A DNA stretch of 64,000 nt from Diphasiastrum complanatum (GCA_029204225.1 CM055111.1:26507540-26571539); one strand, 5' to 3'; positions 9,424 to 22,046 are shown, counted from the first letter of the stretch. Notes: a model not told the origin generated them from the sequence alone. Numbers and translations are program-made.

Positions 9424-12225
9424 TGTGGGAGTGGTGTGCATTGTGAGGTCTAGCTGTCTCTCTGAGCGTCTACACTATCTCTGCCGTCTATGCATGGAAG
9501 CGTCTGGAATCTCAGCCTCTCCATCAGAATCACTACTCAAGGTAACCTCCTATCTATGTCTCAGACGAGATAAGCACTCCCTGATGCTCAACTGTATCGG
9601 GGGGGGGGGGGGGGGGGGGGGGTCTCTGTCTAGTCTCACCATCCTCAAGTCTGACATCTCCCGAATCATCAGTGCAACACATCTGGGATCCTCATATGAC
9701 ATCAAAGTAGAGAGTGTGACTGGGTGATCTCAGAACAAGCAGTAATATCTCCCTCGGATCTCATAGTAAGCTGGGCACTTGAAGAGAAAATGGAACTCAT
9801 CCTCTACCTCGTATGTATCACACATACCACAGTCGAGCCTCTCGCGAGGTGCCACTATATCTGCCAGTGTCAATGGCTAACTGGTGTGAGGAAACCCGAA
9901 ATTGACCCATCACTATCCGCAATCTATGTGAGATACTCTCCACCAAATAACCGGGTATTGTAGGACATCCAGCTGTATCCCAAGATAGAAATTGTGCAAG
10001 ATAGAACTCAGTCTTCGCCCCCAATGTACCCTGCCTAGTGCTTTGAAGATACGCCCTGTACAGATGGCCTCGAATATACTGATGACTACCAGCATGTAGG
10101 TCAGTAATCTGAATACCCAATGTGGAAAGAAAAAGACGGGCTTCGGAATACCATGAAAAGGAGTGTCCCTCATAATGTAAGTGTCGGGATGATGACAAAG
10201 CTGCCGCAACATAGTGAGTGTCTCCACCCTGGAGATCCTCTAGTCGTTGTATGAAAGTGACAATGGGGAACAAGGCCTCAATTTGAATGGGGGGGACATC
10301 AAACTCTGCGCAGATAATATGATGTGGTACAGAGGGGGGCTTAGCCCGTATCATCCGAGATAGCATATGAATCTATAGTCGTGAGATGCGTGCCCACTTA
10401 GTGGCTGTCAAACCAATACTCCATGTCTCTACTGCATACAAGGCCAAGAAGACTACCATAGTGTCAAAGAGCCGACACTTACTAGTCGCATCCCTAATGT
10501 GTAAGTTGAATCACAGTCTCCCCAAATCTACCAATGATGAATAGCCCTTCCGTAACCGGAAAACCGTTGCCTGTCTCATACTGAAAGTGGGACCAGAGAA
10601 TACAACACCCAGAGCTGCCTGCATGGCAAACAGCGCTGCCACATCAGCACTCAGCGCCTGCCTGGCAACTGTGCTGACGCGTGGGGGGGGATCTTTTCCT
10701 AGGCAGCATGGAGGCTAAGGGGCGCGAGCGCGCGCGCGCACGCGAGAGAGAGAGAGAGAGAGAGAGAGAGGCCACCATGACAATGGGGTAGGCGTATGGG
10801 AGCATGTTACCATTGCAACAAATTATGGCCGAAGAGATGAACTTGCAAATATTGCCAAAATTCTTACGCAACTGGGCCTACATGCACCATGGCACATTTA
10901 CTACATATAAGGAGGTCCAAGATTGTCACTTGCATGCATGCTCCTGACATGCTATTCACTCTTGTTGCAGTGGACGAGGCTGGGCCTTCGAGGCCCAGAG
11001 GTAAACACTCAACTTGAACTCTCAACTATTGAACTATGATTTCAATTTTCAATGTTGAATATTAACATGTCACATGTCACATTGCACAATTCGTTTTTTG
11101 AAAATTAATTTATATCATCTAACATTGTGGTATCGAATCAATTATCTAATATAGCGTATATACTATATAATATAGAGAAGTTATTAATTGATAAGCATTG
11201 CACTTGCCTGCATTTAACCATACCTCATTATTACTAACTGGTACAGAATCGTGGACCAGATTTCCTATAACTTTAAGTCGCAAATCCACCGCAGATTTTG
11301 CTTCTTGCACCTCAACTTCCTTTTCAATGATCAACTTTAGCAAATCCTTCTTCTGGTTTACAAGATCAGAAGCATCCTCCTTGGCCTTCAAGACAAATAG
11401 AATGTGTCATGGAAAAAATTAGTTGAACACTACCGGCACATCGAGCCATGGTGGACTATTATTTCAGTAATTATAATAGATGCTGCCAAAACGTATTTCT
11501 CAATTCTACTCCTCAGACCTCTTTACTCCAGGTTTAACCATTTTATTTTGACATACTGCTAGCCTGACCAAAACAAGCTGCAACAAAAGTTGAAAATAGA
11601 TACTTACAACTTTCTTCTTTCCGACCTCTTTGTCAATCTTATTTCCGTCCCTGCGCAGATTTTCAAGCTCATATTGCCCTGTCAACTTGTAGAAATAAAA
11701 ATTGAGACATGACGGACATAGCATACCACCTTCAGCCCTAAGTGCCACTCAGAAAACAAAACCTACATCAGGCAATCAAGATTTCAACCACGACCATGCC
11801 CTAAGTGCCACTCAGAAAACAAAACCTACGTAAGGCAATAAAATTTCAACAACGTGACAATTAATGAAAGAGCATATCATTTTCAACCCTACGTTCTACT
11901 CACAAAACAAAACTTACATCAGGCAATAAAAATTTCACCGAGGTGATAGCTAATGCACGAGCATACCATTTTCAACCCTAAGTGCCACTCACAAATCAAA
12001 ACTCACATCAAGCAATCATGATTTCAACAAGATAGCAACATAGCAACAAATGCCGGAAAAAGGAGAAGGAGAGCGGGTATGACAACACTTACGTTGACGC
12101 CAGGCTTTGTCGAGCTCAATGACTTCGTCCACAATCTCCACCGGCGCGAATCTTCGTCTCTGCGACTCCCGGATTCGCTCAGGATCATTGCCTTTCTCTT
12201 CCCTGAACAGATTAATGTCCAACAT
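8321..12225 (-). CDS. SERRS: Seryl-tRNA synthetase, cytosolic, 5' part (exons 1-4)
   Basis: Charges tRNA-Ser with serine in the cytosol. Coding exons on the minus strand are 12,225-12,093, 11,678-11,608, 11,385-11,224 and 8,426-8,321 (472 nt, 157 residues). Every junction has GT and AG. The start MLDINLFREEKG matches the plant SerRS N-terminus. Exons 1-3 form the long antiparallel coiled-coil arm that binds the tRNA extra arm, ending GNLVHDSVPVSNNE. Exon 4 reads VIRTCGTKREE and HVDLVQFLDIVDLEK, the entry into the catalytic domain. Full-length plant enzymes have about 450 residues, so motifs 1-3 of the class II core must lie beyond the left edge. Introns are 414, 222 and 2,797 bp, then at least 8.3 kb. 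Intron 3 contains a LINE. Frames are clean, so this looks like a live gene, not a fragment. Confidence 0.9.
9372..9421. repeat. (GA)n microsatellite
   Basis: About 50 bp of perfect GA dinucleotides just beyond a CG-rich alternating stretch (GCGTGCGCTCGCACG) inside SerRS intron 3. Confidence 0.97.
9599..9622. repeat. Poly-G run of 24
   Basis: Twenty-four consecutive G on the plus strand, on the 3' side of the LINE fragment. Such a run can form G-quadruplexes and is also prone to assembly error. Confidence 0.95.
9640..10620 (-). mobile_element. LINE fragment C: 5'-truncated non-LTR retrotransposon
   Basis: On the minus strand a nearly open frame runs from about 10,600 to 9,727. It begins GVVFSGPTFSMRQA, continues with LFDTMVVFLALYAVETWS and TATKWARISRL, then MIRAKPPSVPHHIICAEF and PPIQIEALFPIVTF. 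After a frame change it ends CDTYEVEDEFHFLFKCPAYY, the C-terminal zinc-ribbon-like block of plant LINE ORF2. Reverse transcriptase palm and endonuclease are absent, as in a 5'-truncated insertion. It sits in SerRS intron 3 in the same orientation as the gene and is colinear with fragment A at 1-900. Confidence 0.8.
10722..10770. repeat. Alternating CG/CA tract followed by (GA)n
   Basis: About 22 bp of alternating purine-pyrimidine (GCGCGAGCGCGCGCGCGCAC) runs into 27 bp of GA (10,744-10,770). It lies next to the truncated 5' end of LINE fragment C. A similar CG-rich lead precedes the GA tract at 9,372. Confidence 0.85.
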
Positions 12226-13077
12226 GATGATGCCGATGCTGCTGCTTGCTCTTCTTCCTTCCTTGTTTCTGTTGCACAATGCGGCGCTATCTGTGCTACA
12301 GAATGGATTGAAGAAATGGATGCAAGCCCCAAAATTGCTCCTCTTTGTTGATCTTTCGCTGCTTTCCTGCTCCTTTTCACTGTTTTTATGTCCCTGTATG
12401 TTTTTTTTAGGTCTTTTTGGTAAGTGCATAGTTCAAACGTTCAAACATTAACTATTTCAATACTAGTAAATAGTGCCCTTCGCTGACGGGCAATGGACGG
12501 CCGACAATTTATGTGGCGGCTTGTGGTCTAGACGTGTGGATGATGCTCAGAGCGAGAGATTGATGATTGAAGGCGGGGAATGGACGGCCGACAATTTGGA
12601 TTACGACCGATGGTTTGGGTCGAAGGTCAATGGTTTGGGTCAAAAGTTGTCAGTGACAATTAGCCAAAATTTTGGGTGGCAGCGAATGGTTTGGGTGGAC
12701 TCTGGGTCGGAGAATATACAAAGGATCGAAATAAATCCGCCTTGATCCGATCCGATCCAGGGTCAAAAAATCTTTCTTTGCCAAGCTCAACGTTGGGTCG
12801 AAAAAGTTTGATCCTTCGAAAAAATTCGAGGTTGATTGTGGATTGTTTTCTCATATATATATCTATGTTGAATGTATGTAATACTATGTGTAAGGTGTGT
12901 GTATATGTGTGTGTATGGCTATGCATAGTTGTGTATGTCTGTGTGTAATCAACGTTGATTGAATGCGTGTGTGAAGAACACTATTTTCATTGTTCTTCCG
13001 ACTTGAATATCTTCTTTACATGAAGTAGTTGCAGTCCTTGTCAGTTTTGACCAATGTATGTGTGTAGATGATTTGAC

Positions 13078-13082
<5 letters not shown>
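12226..13082. other. SerRS upstream region with short duplications
   Basis: This lies 5' of the SerRS start codon. Two copies of AATGGACGGCCGACAATTT occur at about 12,490 and 12,581. ATGGTTTGGGT repeats three times between 12,611 and 12,700. A GT-rich stretch lies at 12,886-12,945, and the perfect palindrome AATCAACGTTGATT lies near 12,947. The promoter should be here on the minus strand, but no TATA box is convincing. Confidence 0.5.
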
Positions 13083-13109
<27 letters not shown>

Positions 13110-13895
13110 GGGGGCTCGAAAGTTGCCACATGGCAAGCCACATAAGCTTGCCACACGTAAAACCATGTAGGTTTGGGACTGGCCAAGTAGGACTACCATA
13201 GGCTTGTGTAGTAGACCACATAGGCATGTCATAGGTCTGCTATTTACCAAGCCTATCATAGGCTGCCATGTGCCAAGCCATCATAGGCCTACCCCACCAC
13301 GTAGAACTACCATAGGCTTGTGTAGCAGGTTACATAGGCATGTCATAGATCTACTATCTGTCAATCTTGTCGCAGGCTGCCACGTGGACAGCCATGTAGG
13401 TCTACCGTCGTGGCAAGTCCTACAAGCTTAGGGTTTGCCATGTGGCAAATCATGTAGGTGTAACATAGGCTTGTATGGCAAGCCAACTGGCTTTGCCACG
13501 TAGGTTTGAGTGGACCTAGAGAGAGAAAGAGGTGGGGCTCAAAAGCTACCACGTGGCAAGCCACGTAGGCCTACCATAGGCTTGTGTAGCAGGCCACGTA
13601 GGTCTGCTTTCTACCAAGCTTGTCATAGGCTACCACGTGGCAAGTCATCTATGCCTTCCACGTGGCAAATCATGCAGGCTTGGGGTTGGCAAGCCACATA
13701 GGCCTATCATAGGATGGCAAGCCAACTAGGCCTACGTGGTGCTATCTGCCAAGCCTGTCACACACTACCATGTGGCAAACCACGTAGGTCTGCCACATGG
13801 CAAATCATGCAGGCTTGAGGTTTGCCATGTGGCAAGCCATGTAGGCCTGCCATAGGCTTGTATGGCAAGCCAACTGGGCTCTACCACGTAGGCTT
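13083..13895. repeat. G-box palindromic repeat cluster, seeded by (TA)n
   Basis: A perfect TA run (13,083-13,109) is followed by GGGGGCTCGAAAGTTGCCAC and then about 780 bp of degenerate repeats. The recurrent units are GCCACGTGGCAAGCC, CACGTAGGCCTACCATAGG and GGCTTGTGTAGCAGGCCAC. CACGTGG-type palindromes recur, for example near 13,380, 13,548 and 13,634. The opening is repeated at 13,507-13,560 after AGTGGACCTAGAGAGAG. No coding capacity. The same family forms the cluster at 17,007-17,555. Confidence 0.8.
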
Positions 13896-16763
13896 TGTGA
13901 AATTTCACACGTGTGGGAATGCCCTAAAGTGTGTGATTGATCTCCTAAGCAAGCTTGTGCACTTGACAATGGATTCTAGATTGATTTCCAAGATCTAGCT
14001 CAAAAAACCAAGGCATAGAGGCAAACAGAGATGCAATTGTTGATGACCAAAGTTCATACGCATGAAGAGAAAAGCTTCTTGAAGAACCAAGGCAAATTAA
14101 GCTCCTCTCCTTGGGTAGAGAGAGAATAGAGCTAATTCCAACTCGTGTAGAGAGAGAAGAACAACAAGCAAATCTCACCAAAAAGTTTGACTCAAAAACT
14201 CAACTTACATAATGATCATAAGAAGAAGTACATATAGAGAGTGTGGAGATCCCTCCTTGCATGCTATTGGACCCCTAATCATAGCCTCTTCAATTCAATT
14301 GGACCCCTAATCATAGCTTCTTGCATTCTATTGGACCCCTAATGATCACCTCCTTAATCCTATTGGACCCCTTGGTCAAAACCGACTTTTGACTCCATCA
14401 CTCATCAAATTACATTGTCACAAGTGTCAAGACCCTATTCATATGCCTACCTAGCTCGAGATTACATCGGTCAAATAAGATTTTGAATAAAAAGAATTCG
14501 ATCGACAAGAAAGAAAACTTATCGTGCGCAGCGGAATAGACTATCTTCCTCTTTCTTCATGCATGACTACGCCTATCAATTTCGAACAAAACAATAGTGA
14601 TAGAAATCACGTTCGATCTTATAGTAACTAACTTTGAAATCATCAGTACTACAATGATTACGTAGCCAAACAACAATGCATTGAATTATCAGACAAATAA
14701 TTAGTCGCGAAGAAGCATACATTCTGAGATGAACCTGAACGCAATAAAAGATAGTATTGATTCAGTATGAAAGAAGTAAATGAGTACATTAATTTGCGGA
14801 TTGAAGTTGCGTACTCTAAGTTATCTCTGAGCGGCTGAAATGAAAGTCTGAATTAAGCGCAATGCTGATAAGCAGTAAGCGCAATAGCAATATCTAAACA
14901 ACTCTAAGAAGTGAGCTAGAATGCTCAGGAGTGTTCAAGCTCGCAGGCTTGGGAGAGAGAGAGCTAACTATTCAATACTTGCTGACCTATTGATCAACAA
15001 CTTCAGAACTTGAACTTGAAAAGAGATGTATGAACATCTGATTTATACTAAGTAATTAGGTCGTCAAATGCGATTGCCGGATGGCTGGTGTCCGCTGGCA
15101 TTCATCCAGTTCCTTCTCATAAATTGATTGCTGATAAGCGGTGGAAATTGGCCGTAAACAGACTGTCTGCATAAATGAACTAAAACTGTCACTCTGCAGA
15201 AATGAACTAAAACTGTCACAGGCGACAGTGTCGGCTTTTTGCGAAAAAAACGACAGTGTCTTAAAATCGCATTTTCTTAATATTTGAGGTAGCTCTACAA
15301 TTTGCCAGAGTCATTTTCTTAATATTTGAGACACTTTGAATAATGCAAAAAATGCGACTCTGCATTTTTACTCGCAATTCCTAACAGGATAAAAATGCGA
15401 AAAATGCGACACTATTTTTACACGAGATTTCTGACAAGCGACAAATGTCTAGATTGTAGAGAGAGAAAATGTGACACTATTGTCAAACTCCGTGTATTTC
15501 TGTAGACTATGTAAAAACACTTGTAAATCTGTAGACTGTATAAAGACACGGAAAAATCTGCAGAACTGGATAAACAATGGATGAGGATTAAAACCGATTA
15601 GTCGATTAGTAAGAAGGAGAATAATCCAACAAAGTTTGGGTCAAGCTATCTTTGACACGTGGGAAACACTCCAAGAATCCACAAATCACTCAAATACAAG
15701 CCAATTTTATGAAAGAATGTGGCTATGACCTCAAATTGATACCTAGATCTCAGGAAAGTGTGATTGGCAAGCCTAGAAGTGAGATTTTTGATCAAACAAG
15801 CATAAGAGATCATAAATAAAAGTGTCCAACCAGGTTGGGTGCCCTACCCACCTTGATTCAATTGACTATAGCTTTTGATTGGGAGATCCAATCACTATGA
15901 AGTCAATTGCTACACAAACTAGACTCAAAAAGCTTTTCAAACTAGCTATCAAGCATCATTTTTGGAAAGAGAACTTTCCAAATTAACTTGGTTGTACTTC
16001 ACATGTGCCTGAGCACTGAATTTCGTATAGTACTTGAAATGATTCAATAATTATGATTATGAACCCTTTTGATCCAATTTTGCTTGAGTAGCATGGGAGA
16101 TGCAAACTAGTCTCTCTAGATCTAATTTTTCAAAAACAAATTGGAACTTTGGATGAAACAAGCATCAAAGGCTTAGGTAGGCTCTGATACCATGTGAAAT
16201 TTCACACGTGTGGGAATGCCCTAAAGTGTGTGATTGATCTCCTAAGCAAGCTTGTGCACTTGACAATGGATTCTAGATTGATTTTCATGATCTAGCTCAA
16301 AAAACCAAGGCAAAGAGGCAAAGAGAAATGCAATTGTTGATGACCAAAGTTCATACACATGAAGAGAAAAGCTTCTAGAAAAACCAAGGAAAATTAAGCT
16401 CCTCTCCTCAGGCAGAGAGAGAATAGAGCTAATTCCAACTCGTGTAGAGAGAGAAGAGACAATAAGCAAATCTCACCAAAAAGTTTGACTCAAAAACTCA
16501 ACTTACAAAATGATCCTAAGGAGAAGTACACATAGAGAGTGTGGAGATCCCTCCTTGCATGCTATGGGACCCTAATCATAGCCTCTTCAATTCTATTGGA
16601 CCCCTAATCATAGCTTCTTGCATTCTATTGGACCCCTAATGATCATCTCCTTGATCCTATTGGACCCCTTGGTCAAAACCAACTTTTGACCCCATCACTC
16701 ATCAAATTACATTGTCACAAGTGTCAAGACCCTATCCATATGCCTACCTAGCTCGAGATTACA
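13896..16763 (-). mobile_element. Short LTR retrotransposon with copia-type primer site
   Basis: Two direct repeats of exactly 571 bp, 13,896-14,466 and 16,193-16,763, are highly similar. On the minus strand each begins TGTAATCTCGAG and ends GTGTGAAATTTCACA, so both have TG...CA ends. Directly behind the minus-strand 5' LTR, the complement of 16,180-16,192 reads TGGTATCAGAGCC, the copia site for initiator tRNA-Met. The interior is only 1.7 kb, contains no gag or pol, and its distal part is a foreign LTR (14,467-15,436). The outer flanks show no matching 5-bp duplication, and no purine tract precedes the 3' LTR. It is a non-autonomous, rearranged copy. Confidence 0.8.
14467..15436 (-). mobile_element. 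Copia-like solo LTR or LTR fragment inside the short element
   Basis: On the minus strand this segment begins TGTCAGAAATCTCG and contains a TATA-like TAGTATAAATC near 15,050. Its distal part (about 14,560-14,730) matches the copia LTR at about 35,390-35,510, sharing for instance GATTTCAAAGTTAGTTACT. No coding frame is visible. Its end next to the host LTR is not a clean CA terminus, so the lower boundary is only approximate. Confidence 0.55.
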
Positions 16764-17006
16764 TCATGATTCACTTTTGGCTCAATAGAGACATTGCATG
16801 TAGACATTGCCAGTTTGCCATCTATGCCAATTTTTGGCCCTATCACAACTCTACACAAAGAAGCTTGTCCTAAAAATTGAGAAGACCCCTAAAGCTAGGA
16901 TAAACTATTTTACACATGTGGGAACATACTCCACACATGTGAAATGTGCTTTCAAACATAAAGGACATAAAATTGCCAAGCTAGATTTTTGCCAATTTTT
17001 CACAGA

Positions 17007-17555
<549 letters not shown>

Positions 17556-17556
<1 letters not shown>

Positions 17557-20154
17557 CCCACCAGCCCTGCATTTTGAAGCCTTCACAACCGACTTTTGTC
17601 CTTCATAGAAATGCACTTTTATTTCAGCCTTTCTCGTGTAAAGTCTGATAATTTAAAAAATCCTTAGAGTGCCCTTCAAATTTAATGAAATTCTTGATAA
17701 TGAAAGTCCATTTTGTTTAACACCTTTCACCATGAAAGTATGCACCGGCACTTCAAAACACTATGTGTGTGGGTAAAGAATAATTTGAATTTGGAGGAAG
17801 CCCCTAAGATGAATGCATGGGGAGGAGGGCCATACATGCTTTTTCCCATACATGCATCCTCCTCCCCTTGTTTTTTAGTTAAAAAATGTGTATGCATGGG
17901 TGAGGGGAGGAGGATGCATGGGACTCCTCACCCATGCATACAAAAGTGTATGCAAGTTTAAATATATGTATAGATAAGTCAACTATTGAAGGACCATGGC
18001 CTCTTGCACTCTCCTTCATCTCTTATGTTACATAGTGATAATCTTGTCCTTCATCTCTTATGAAATACAATGATAATCTTGTGCTTCATCTCTTATGTTA
18101 CACAATAAAAAATCTTTGTTTTCGAGTGAGCTTAAATAGAAACGAGGCTAGGCTTTTAGTTTGCGATAACTGAGACCTATGCCATAGCAGTAAGCTATTG
18201 TGACGATTTGCTAAAAGATAAGAAGGCAAATCTTCTTTTGATACATCAATCACCTCGTTGTATTTTGAATCCTTTTGAATTCAATGATTGGCAAACTAGC
18301 GATGAGCTTTCAAATCACTTCTCTTTCAATTATTGGCAAAGGTGTTGATGAGCTTTCCAATCACTTGTAAGCTTTGCTGGCATAGGGGTAAACTATTGTG
18401 ATGATATGCTAAAAGCTAAGGTGTCACTCTTGGGTGAGTTTCAACATCAAAATGAAATTTTTTATTTGTCTTTCTATTTTTCAACTATTTGAATGGCCTA
18501 ATTATGGCAAAGCTTCTCTTCATATATCATCACCTAGTTTTGTTTTTTGCCTTGTATAGTAAAGGTATACAAGGCAAAGCTTCTCGTAAAATATCATCAC
18601 CTAGTTTTTTTTTGCCTTGTATATCAAAGGTACACAAGGCAAAGATCATGTGGATTTCATGTTGTTTGAGAACATTTATGTACTGGAAAATGATTTTATG
18701 ACCTTAGCATAGAGCAAAATAATCTTAAACTTATGGTGAGACCATTACCCATAATTGAATTCTTGTTGAATTGGTAGAGGATTCTCTAATCCTTTTGGAC
18801 TATAATGAAGATCCAATGAAAAAGTATCTCCTCCAACTCGATAAGCTATAAAAGTTGACAAACATAAAGTTACATGCCTATTCAAAGTTGTTATTGCATT
18901 GATTCATAGACTAATGTATCATAGAAAATGATGGCAAAAGATGTTTATAACACACATCTTACAATCGAAAGGTCACTAGAAAGATTGTCTCCCATGCCTA
19001 AAGGTCAATCAAAATTTCCTTTTTAAGGGATAAAGAATTTGCAAAGCATTATATTTGAAACTGAATTTTTGTCTTATGGCCCACAACTTTTGACTTTCTA
19101 TAAACTGAACCATTCTCTTTCAACTTATTCACATACTATTTATGGGCCATAATATGCTTTTCAAAAGTTTTACGGACTTTAAAAGTCATATTAGGCCTAC
19201 ATACAACTTTCTTGTGGTTTACATTTATCTTACGGTCTTGTGAATCACATGATCATTTGAATCTATTAGTAGCCACATAAATTTTTGAGAAATGGATTCT
19301 TTGCATAATCTAATGCTATTAACAAATGAATTGTAAAATGCCACGCTTATCCGTCAACTTCACAAGAAGTCCCTATAATTTGAAGGCTTGCTTTATTAAG
19401 TGAGAAGAATTTTAAAATGTTGGTCCCACTATAAAACCATGCATTGCTTTTGCATGTGTAGTTGTGCACATAAAATGCACAAAGTGCATCTACAACTTTC
19501 CTTCATAGCTTGCTTGCAATTTACATGCATGTAACTTCACAATTGCAAAAATCTTAGATCTTGTCATAACTTCTCAATTGGCCATTATATATCATTTTTC
19601 GAGGCATGAAGAAATGACAAAGCATTCTATTTTACAGCTAAGTTTTCTTATTATGACCACAACTTTGTTGGAAATTAAGCTCACAGTTTCCTCCTTGAAC
19701 TTAGACGGCTGAATCATTTGAAGAATGATTCGGCCGACTAATCTTCATCCATGGATCAAAGCATAAAGGGTAACCAATCCCATTCTCTTTACATTCGAAT
19801 GTCAAATCCACATTATTTGCATGACATTGAAGACATGGCCATCTTCAATAACTTCAACAAAATCTGTCATTTTCGGTAGTCTGCATAAATGAACTATTTC
19901 TGCAAAGTCTACAGAAATACAAAGGTAAGTTTAGCAAGCAAGGACCGGCGAACTTCCGCAATATCAACGTTACGATTATAAACGATGACCAAAGCTACCG
20001 CAAGAAACCGTCTTAGGGACTGACCATCCGGATTCACCAAGGCATCGCAAAAGTCAATACTGCGGCTATCAACAACAACCAACAAATAGTCTAGGCTACC
20101 ATCGGGAACCGCCCAGGTGCCGCAGGGGTCAACGTTGCAGTTATAAATGAAAAC
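17556..20154. other. Non-coding spacer with hairpins and minisatellites
   Basis: No gene recognised. Between 17,813 and 17,944 four arms of a CATGCATCCTCCTCCCC-type sequence alternate in orientation, so two alternative stem-loops are possible. At 18,013-18,118 there are three tandem copies of a 35-bp unit beginning CTTCATCTCTTATG. At 18,506-18,641 there are two tandem copies of a 65-67 bp unit, each containing a TGCCTTGTATA...ACAAGGCA inverted repeat (18,548-18,576 and 18,613-18,641). Confidence 0.7.
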
Positions 20155-20159
20155 CACTC
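20155..20159. repeat. Target-site duplication CACTC, left copy
   Basis: CACTC directly before the 5' LTR equals CACTC at 32,575-32,579 directly after the 3' LTR. This fixes the element limits. Confidence 0.9.
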
Positions 20160-20894
20160 TGTTGGAGGGTTTCGGATCCCAAGGCAACCCTAACCCTAGT
20201 TAATAAGTGAGAGGGATTTGGCACACTGCGTGTGTAAGTCCAACCCAATGATCACATAGTTATTTGATTGATTAGTTAAAAGTTAATAAAGGACTTTAGG
20301 CCTTTTTGCGGGACTTTTAATGTCGCAGGGCCTAGATGTCAAGTTAGTGAATAAAGTTGGATTTTGATGATTCCCACACTTTTTTAAATTTGAATAAAAA
20401 GAGAGGCAAGACTGGACCAATAGGATTCAGAGGCCAGGGTCCTCCTCTCTACTATAAAAAGGGACCAACTCGAGTTGCTCTCGATGTTCATTTCCTCATT
20501 TCAATAAAAGCAGATTGGTTCTCTTTAGAAATGGATTGATGAATGTCCTTGCTCTTCCTCTCTTTTCCTCCATTTCTCATGTTTCCTTTGTAATTGCTAA
20601 TTGTTGGGTTTGATCATTATTGGGATTGCTATTTCTTATGCTTTTTGTGAGAGAGAAAAGGAGAGAGAGAAGAGTAAGTTTCTATCATTGTTGTGAATCT
20701 AGGGTTAATGGAAGTAGGGTTAATGGATGTAGTGTTAATGGATGTTAGTGATAGATCCTCCATTCATGTTGAAATCTAAACTATGCTATCGCTCTCATGG
20801 GAACGAACCTACGCGTGACAACTAACTCCGTCTCTTTGATGCTAGATTGACTAGATCTTGGATTCAGTTTAGGCAAGGAAAGAAACCCACTATA
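20160..20894 (+). repeat. 5' LTR of the 12.4-kb gypsy element
   Basis: Starts TGTTGGAGGG and ends CCCACTATA. Contains a TATA box (TATAAAAA, 20,453-20,460) about 293 bp after the start, and AATAAA at 20,503-20,508 as a likely polyadenylation signal. A run of GGTTAATG repeats lies near its end. Compared with the 3' LTR it lacks a 12-bp piece near 20,365 and one GTTAATG copy. Confidence 0.92.
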
Positions 20895-20898
20895 ATTT

Positions 20899-20916
20899 TG
20901 GCACCGTTGTCGGGGA
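20899..20916 (+). promoter_or_regulatory. Primer-binding site, Athila/Tat type
   Basis: TGGCACCGTTGTCGGGGA lies four bases behind the 5' LTR. It differs at two positions from the site usually assigned to tRNA-Asp in Athila/Tat elements, a version found unmutated (complement) at 42,998-43,015. Confidence 0.85.
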
Positions 20917-22046
20917 GCTACGCCAATTTTTTAGTTTGCAGCATGTTTGGTTAATGGTTAGCTTGCATTAGGCATCTTGTCGTGGCATAAATAGTGTTAG
21001 ATCTGCATTTTAGGGTTAGTTTAAAATTGATTTTGCTTGATTTGAGTGGATTTGCTTGTTTGAAATCTAATCTAATTATTAAACAGGAAAATTTATTCAG
21101 ATCAACAATCTTAAGATCCATTTGGATCTAAGATATCAGAGAAAATAACAAAAATCGATCAAATCTGTCAGATTTGATCAAAAAGAGGCAAAAAGCGTCA
21201 TCAGAGCTCAGAACTTTTTACCCTCTTTCAGGAAACCTCCGTCGAGTTGCATACACCTTCGATTTTGTTTACAGAACCTTCAGTTTGAAGAGCGAAGATT
21301 AATTCCCAGCAGATTTCCAGAAACATCAGAAAAATCGTCAAAAAACACTAAAAATTATCAAAACCCTAAAAAATACAGAAAAAGAACCTTCGTACGATTT
21401 ACTGTGCTAAGATGTGATTCAGATCTATCTACAGCCAGGTCGGCGAAAAATTATACCAAAAATAGAAAGGGTTTCAGAGGTTGTCATATTGTCATATTTT
21501 TGTCAAAAAAGTCATTTTTTTGGCAAAATTACCAGTATTACTCTTGATCCTTTGCCAAGTTTCCAGAACATTTTATTTATAGAAAAATTCTATTTTTTGA
21601 GTTCGGCGAAGATTCTTCTTGATCAGATCACAAAAAATCTCGATTTTTACCCTTGCCAGATTACAGAAACTGTATTTTCTTGTGTCAGAAACCTTCGTCC
21701 GGTTTTCCATAGTTTTAATTGTGTCAGATCTTCCATCTGAGAAGTCGACAAAGGTTATTTTCCAAGAATTTTTTTTTTTCAAAATAGTACTGTTGAACCT
21801 TTGCCTAGTGAACCTTCTCCAGTCCTATTTTTAGTTTCTGATTTTCCAGATCAAGTCTCTGTCAAAATTTGGATCAAATTTGATATATTCTGAATTGGAT
21901 CATTTTGATCGAATCTCGGAAAGTTTTTCATCATATAGAATCAGATTCTTGAAAAGTGGAATAGATCTAGCAGATCTAATTTGAGATAGTTTTTTTGGAA
22001 AAATCTAAATCCAATCTCATTATCTATTTGATCTAAATTTGTAAAG

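Noticed and set aside
10971..11000. Exon-like TGGACGAGGCTGGGCCTTCG flanked by TTGTTGCAG and GTAAAC on the plus strand
   Set aside because: Only 30 bp with consensus-like borders and no partner exons. It is antisense in a SerRS intron, so chance is likely.
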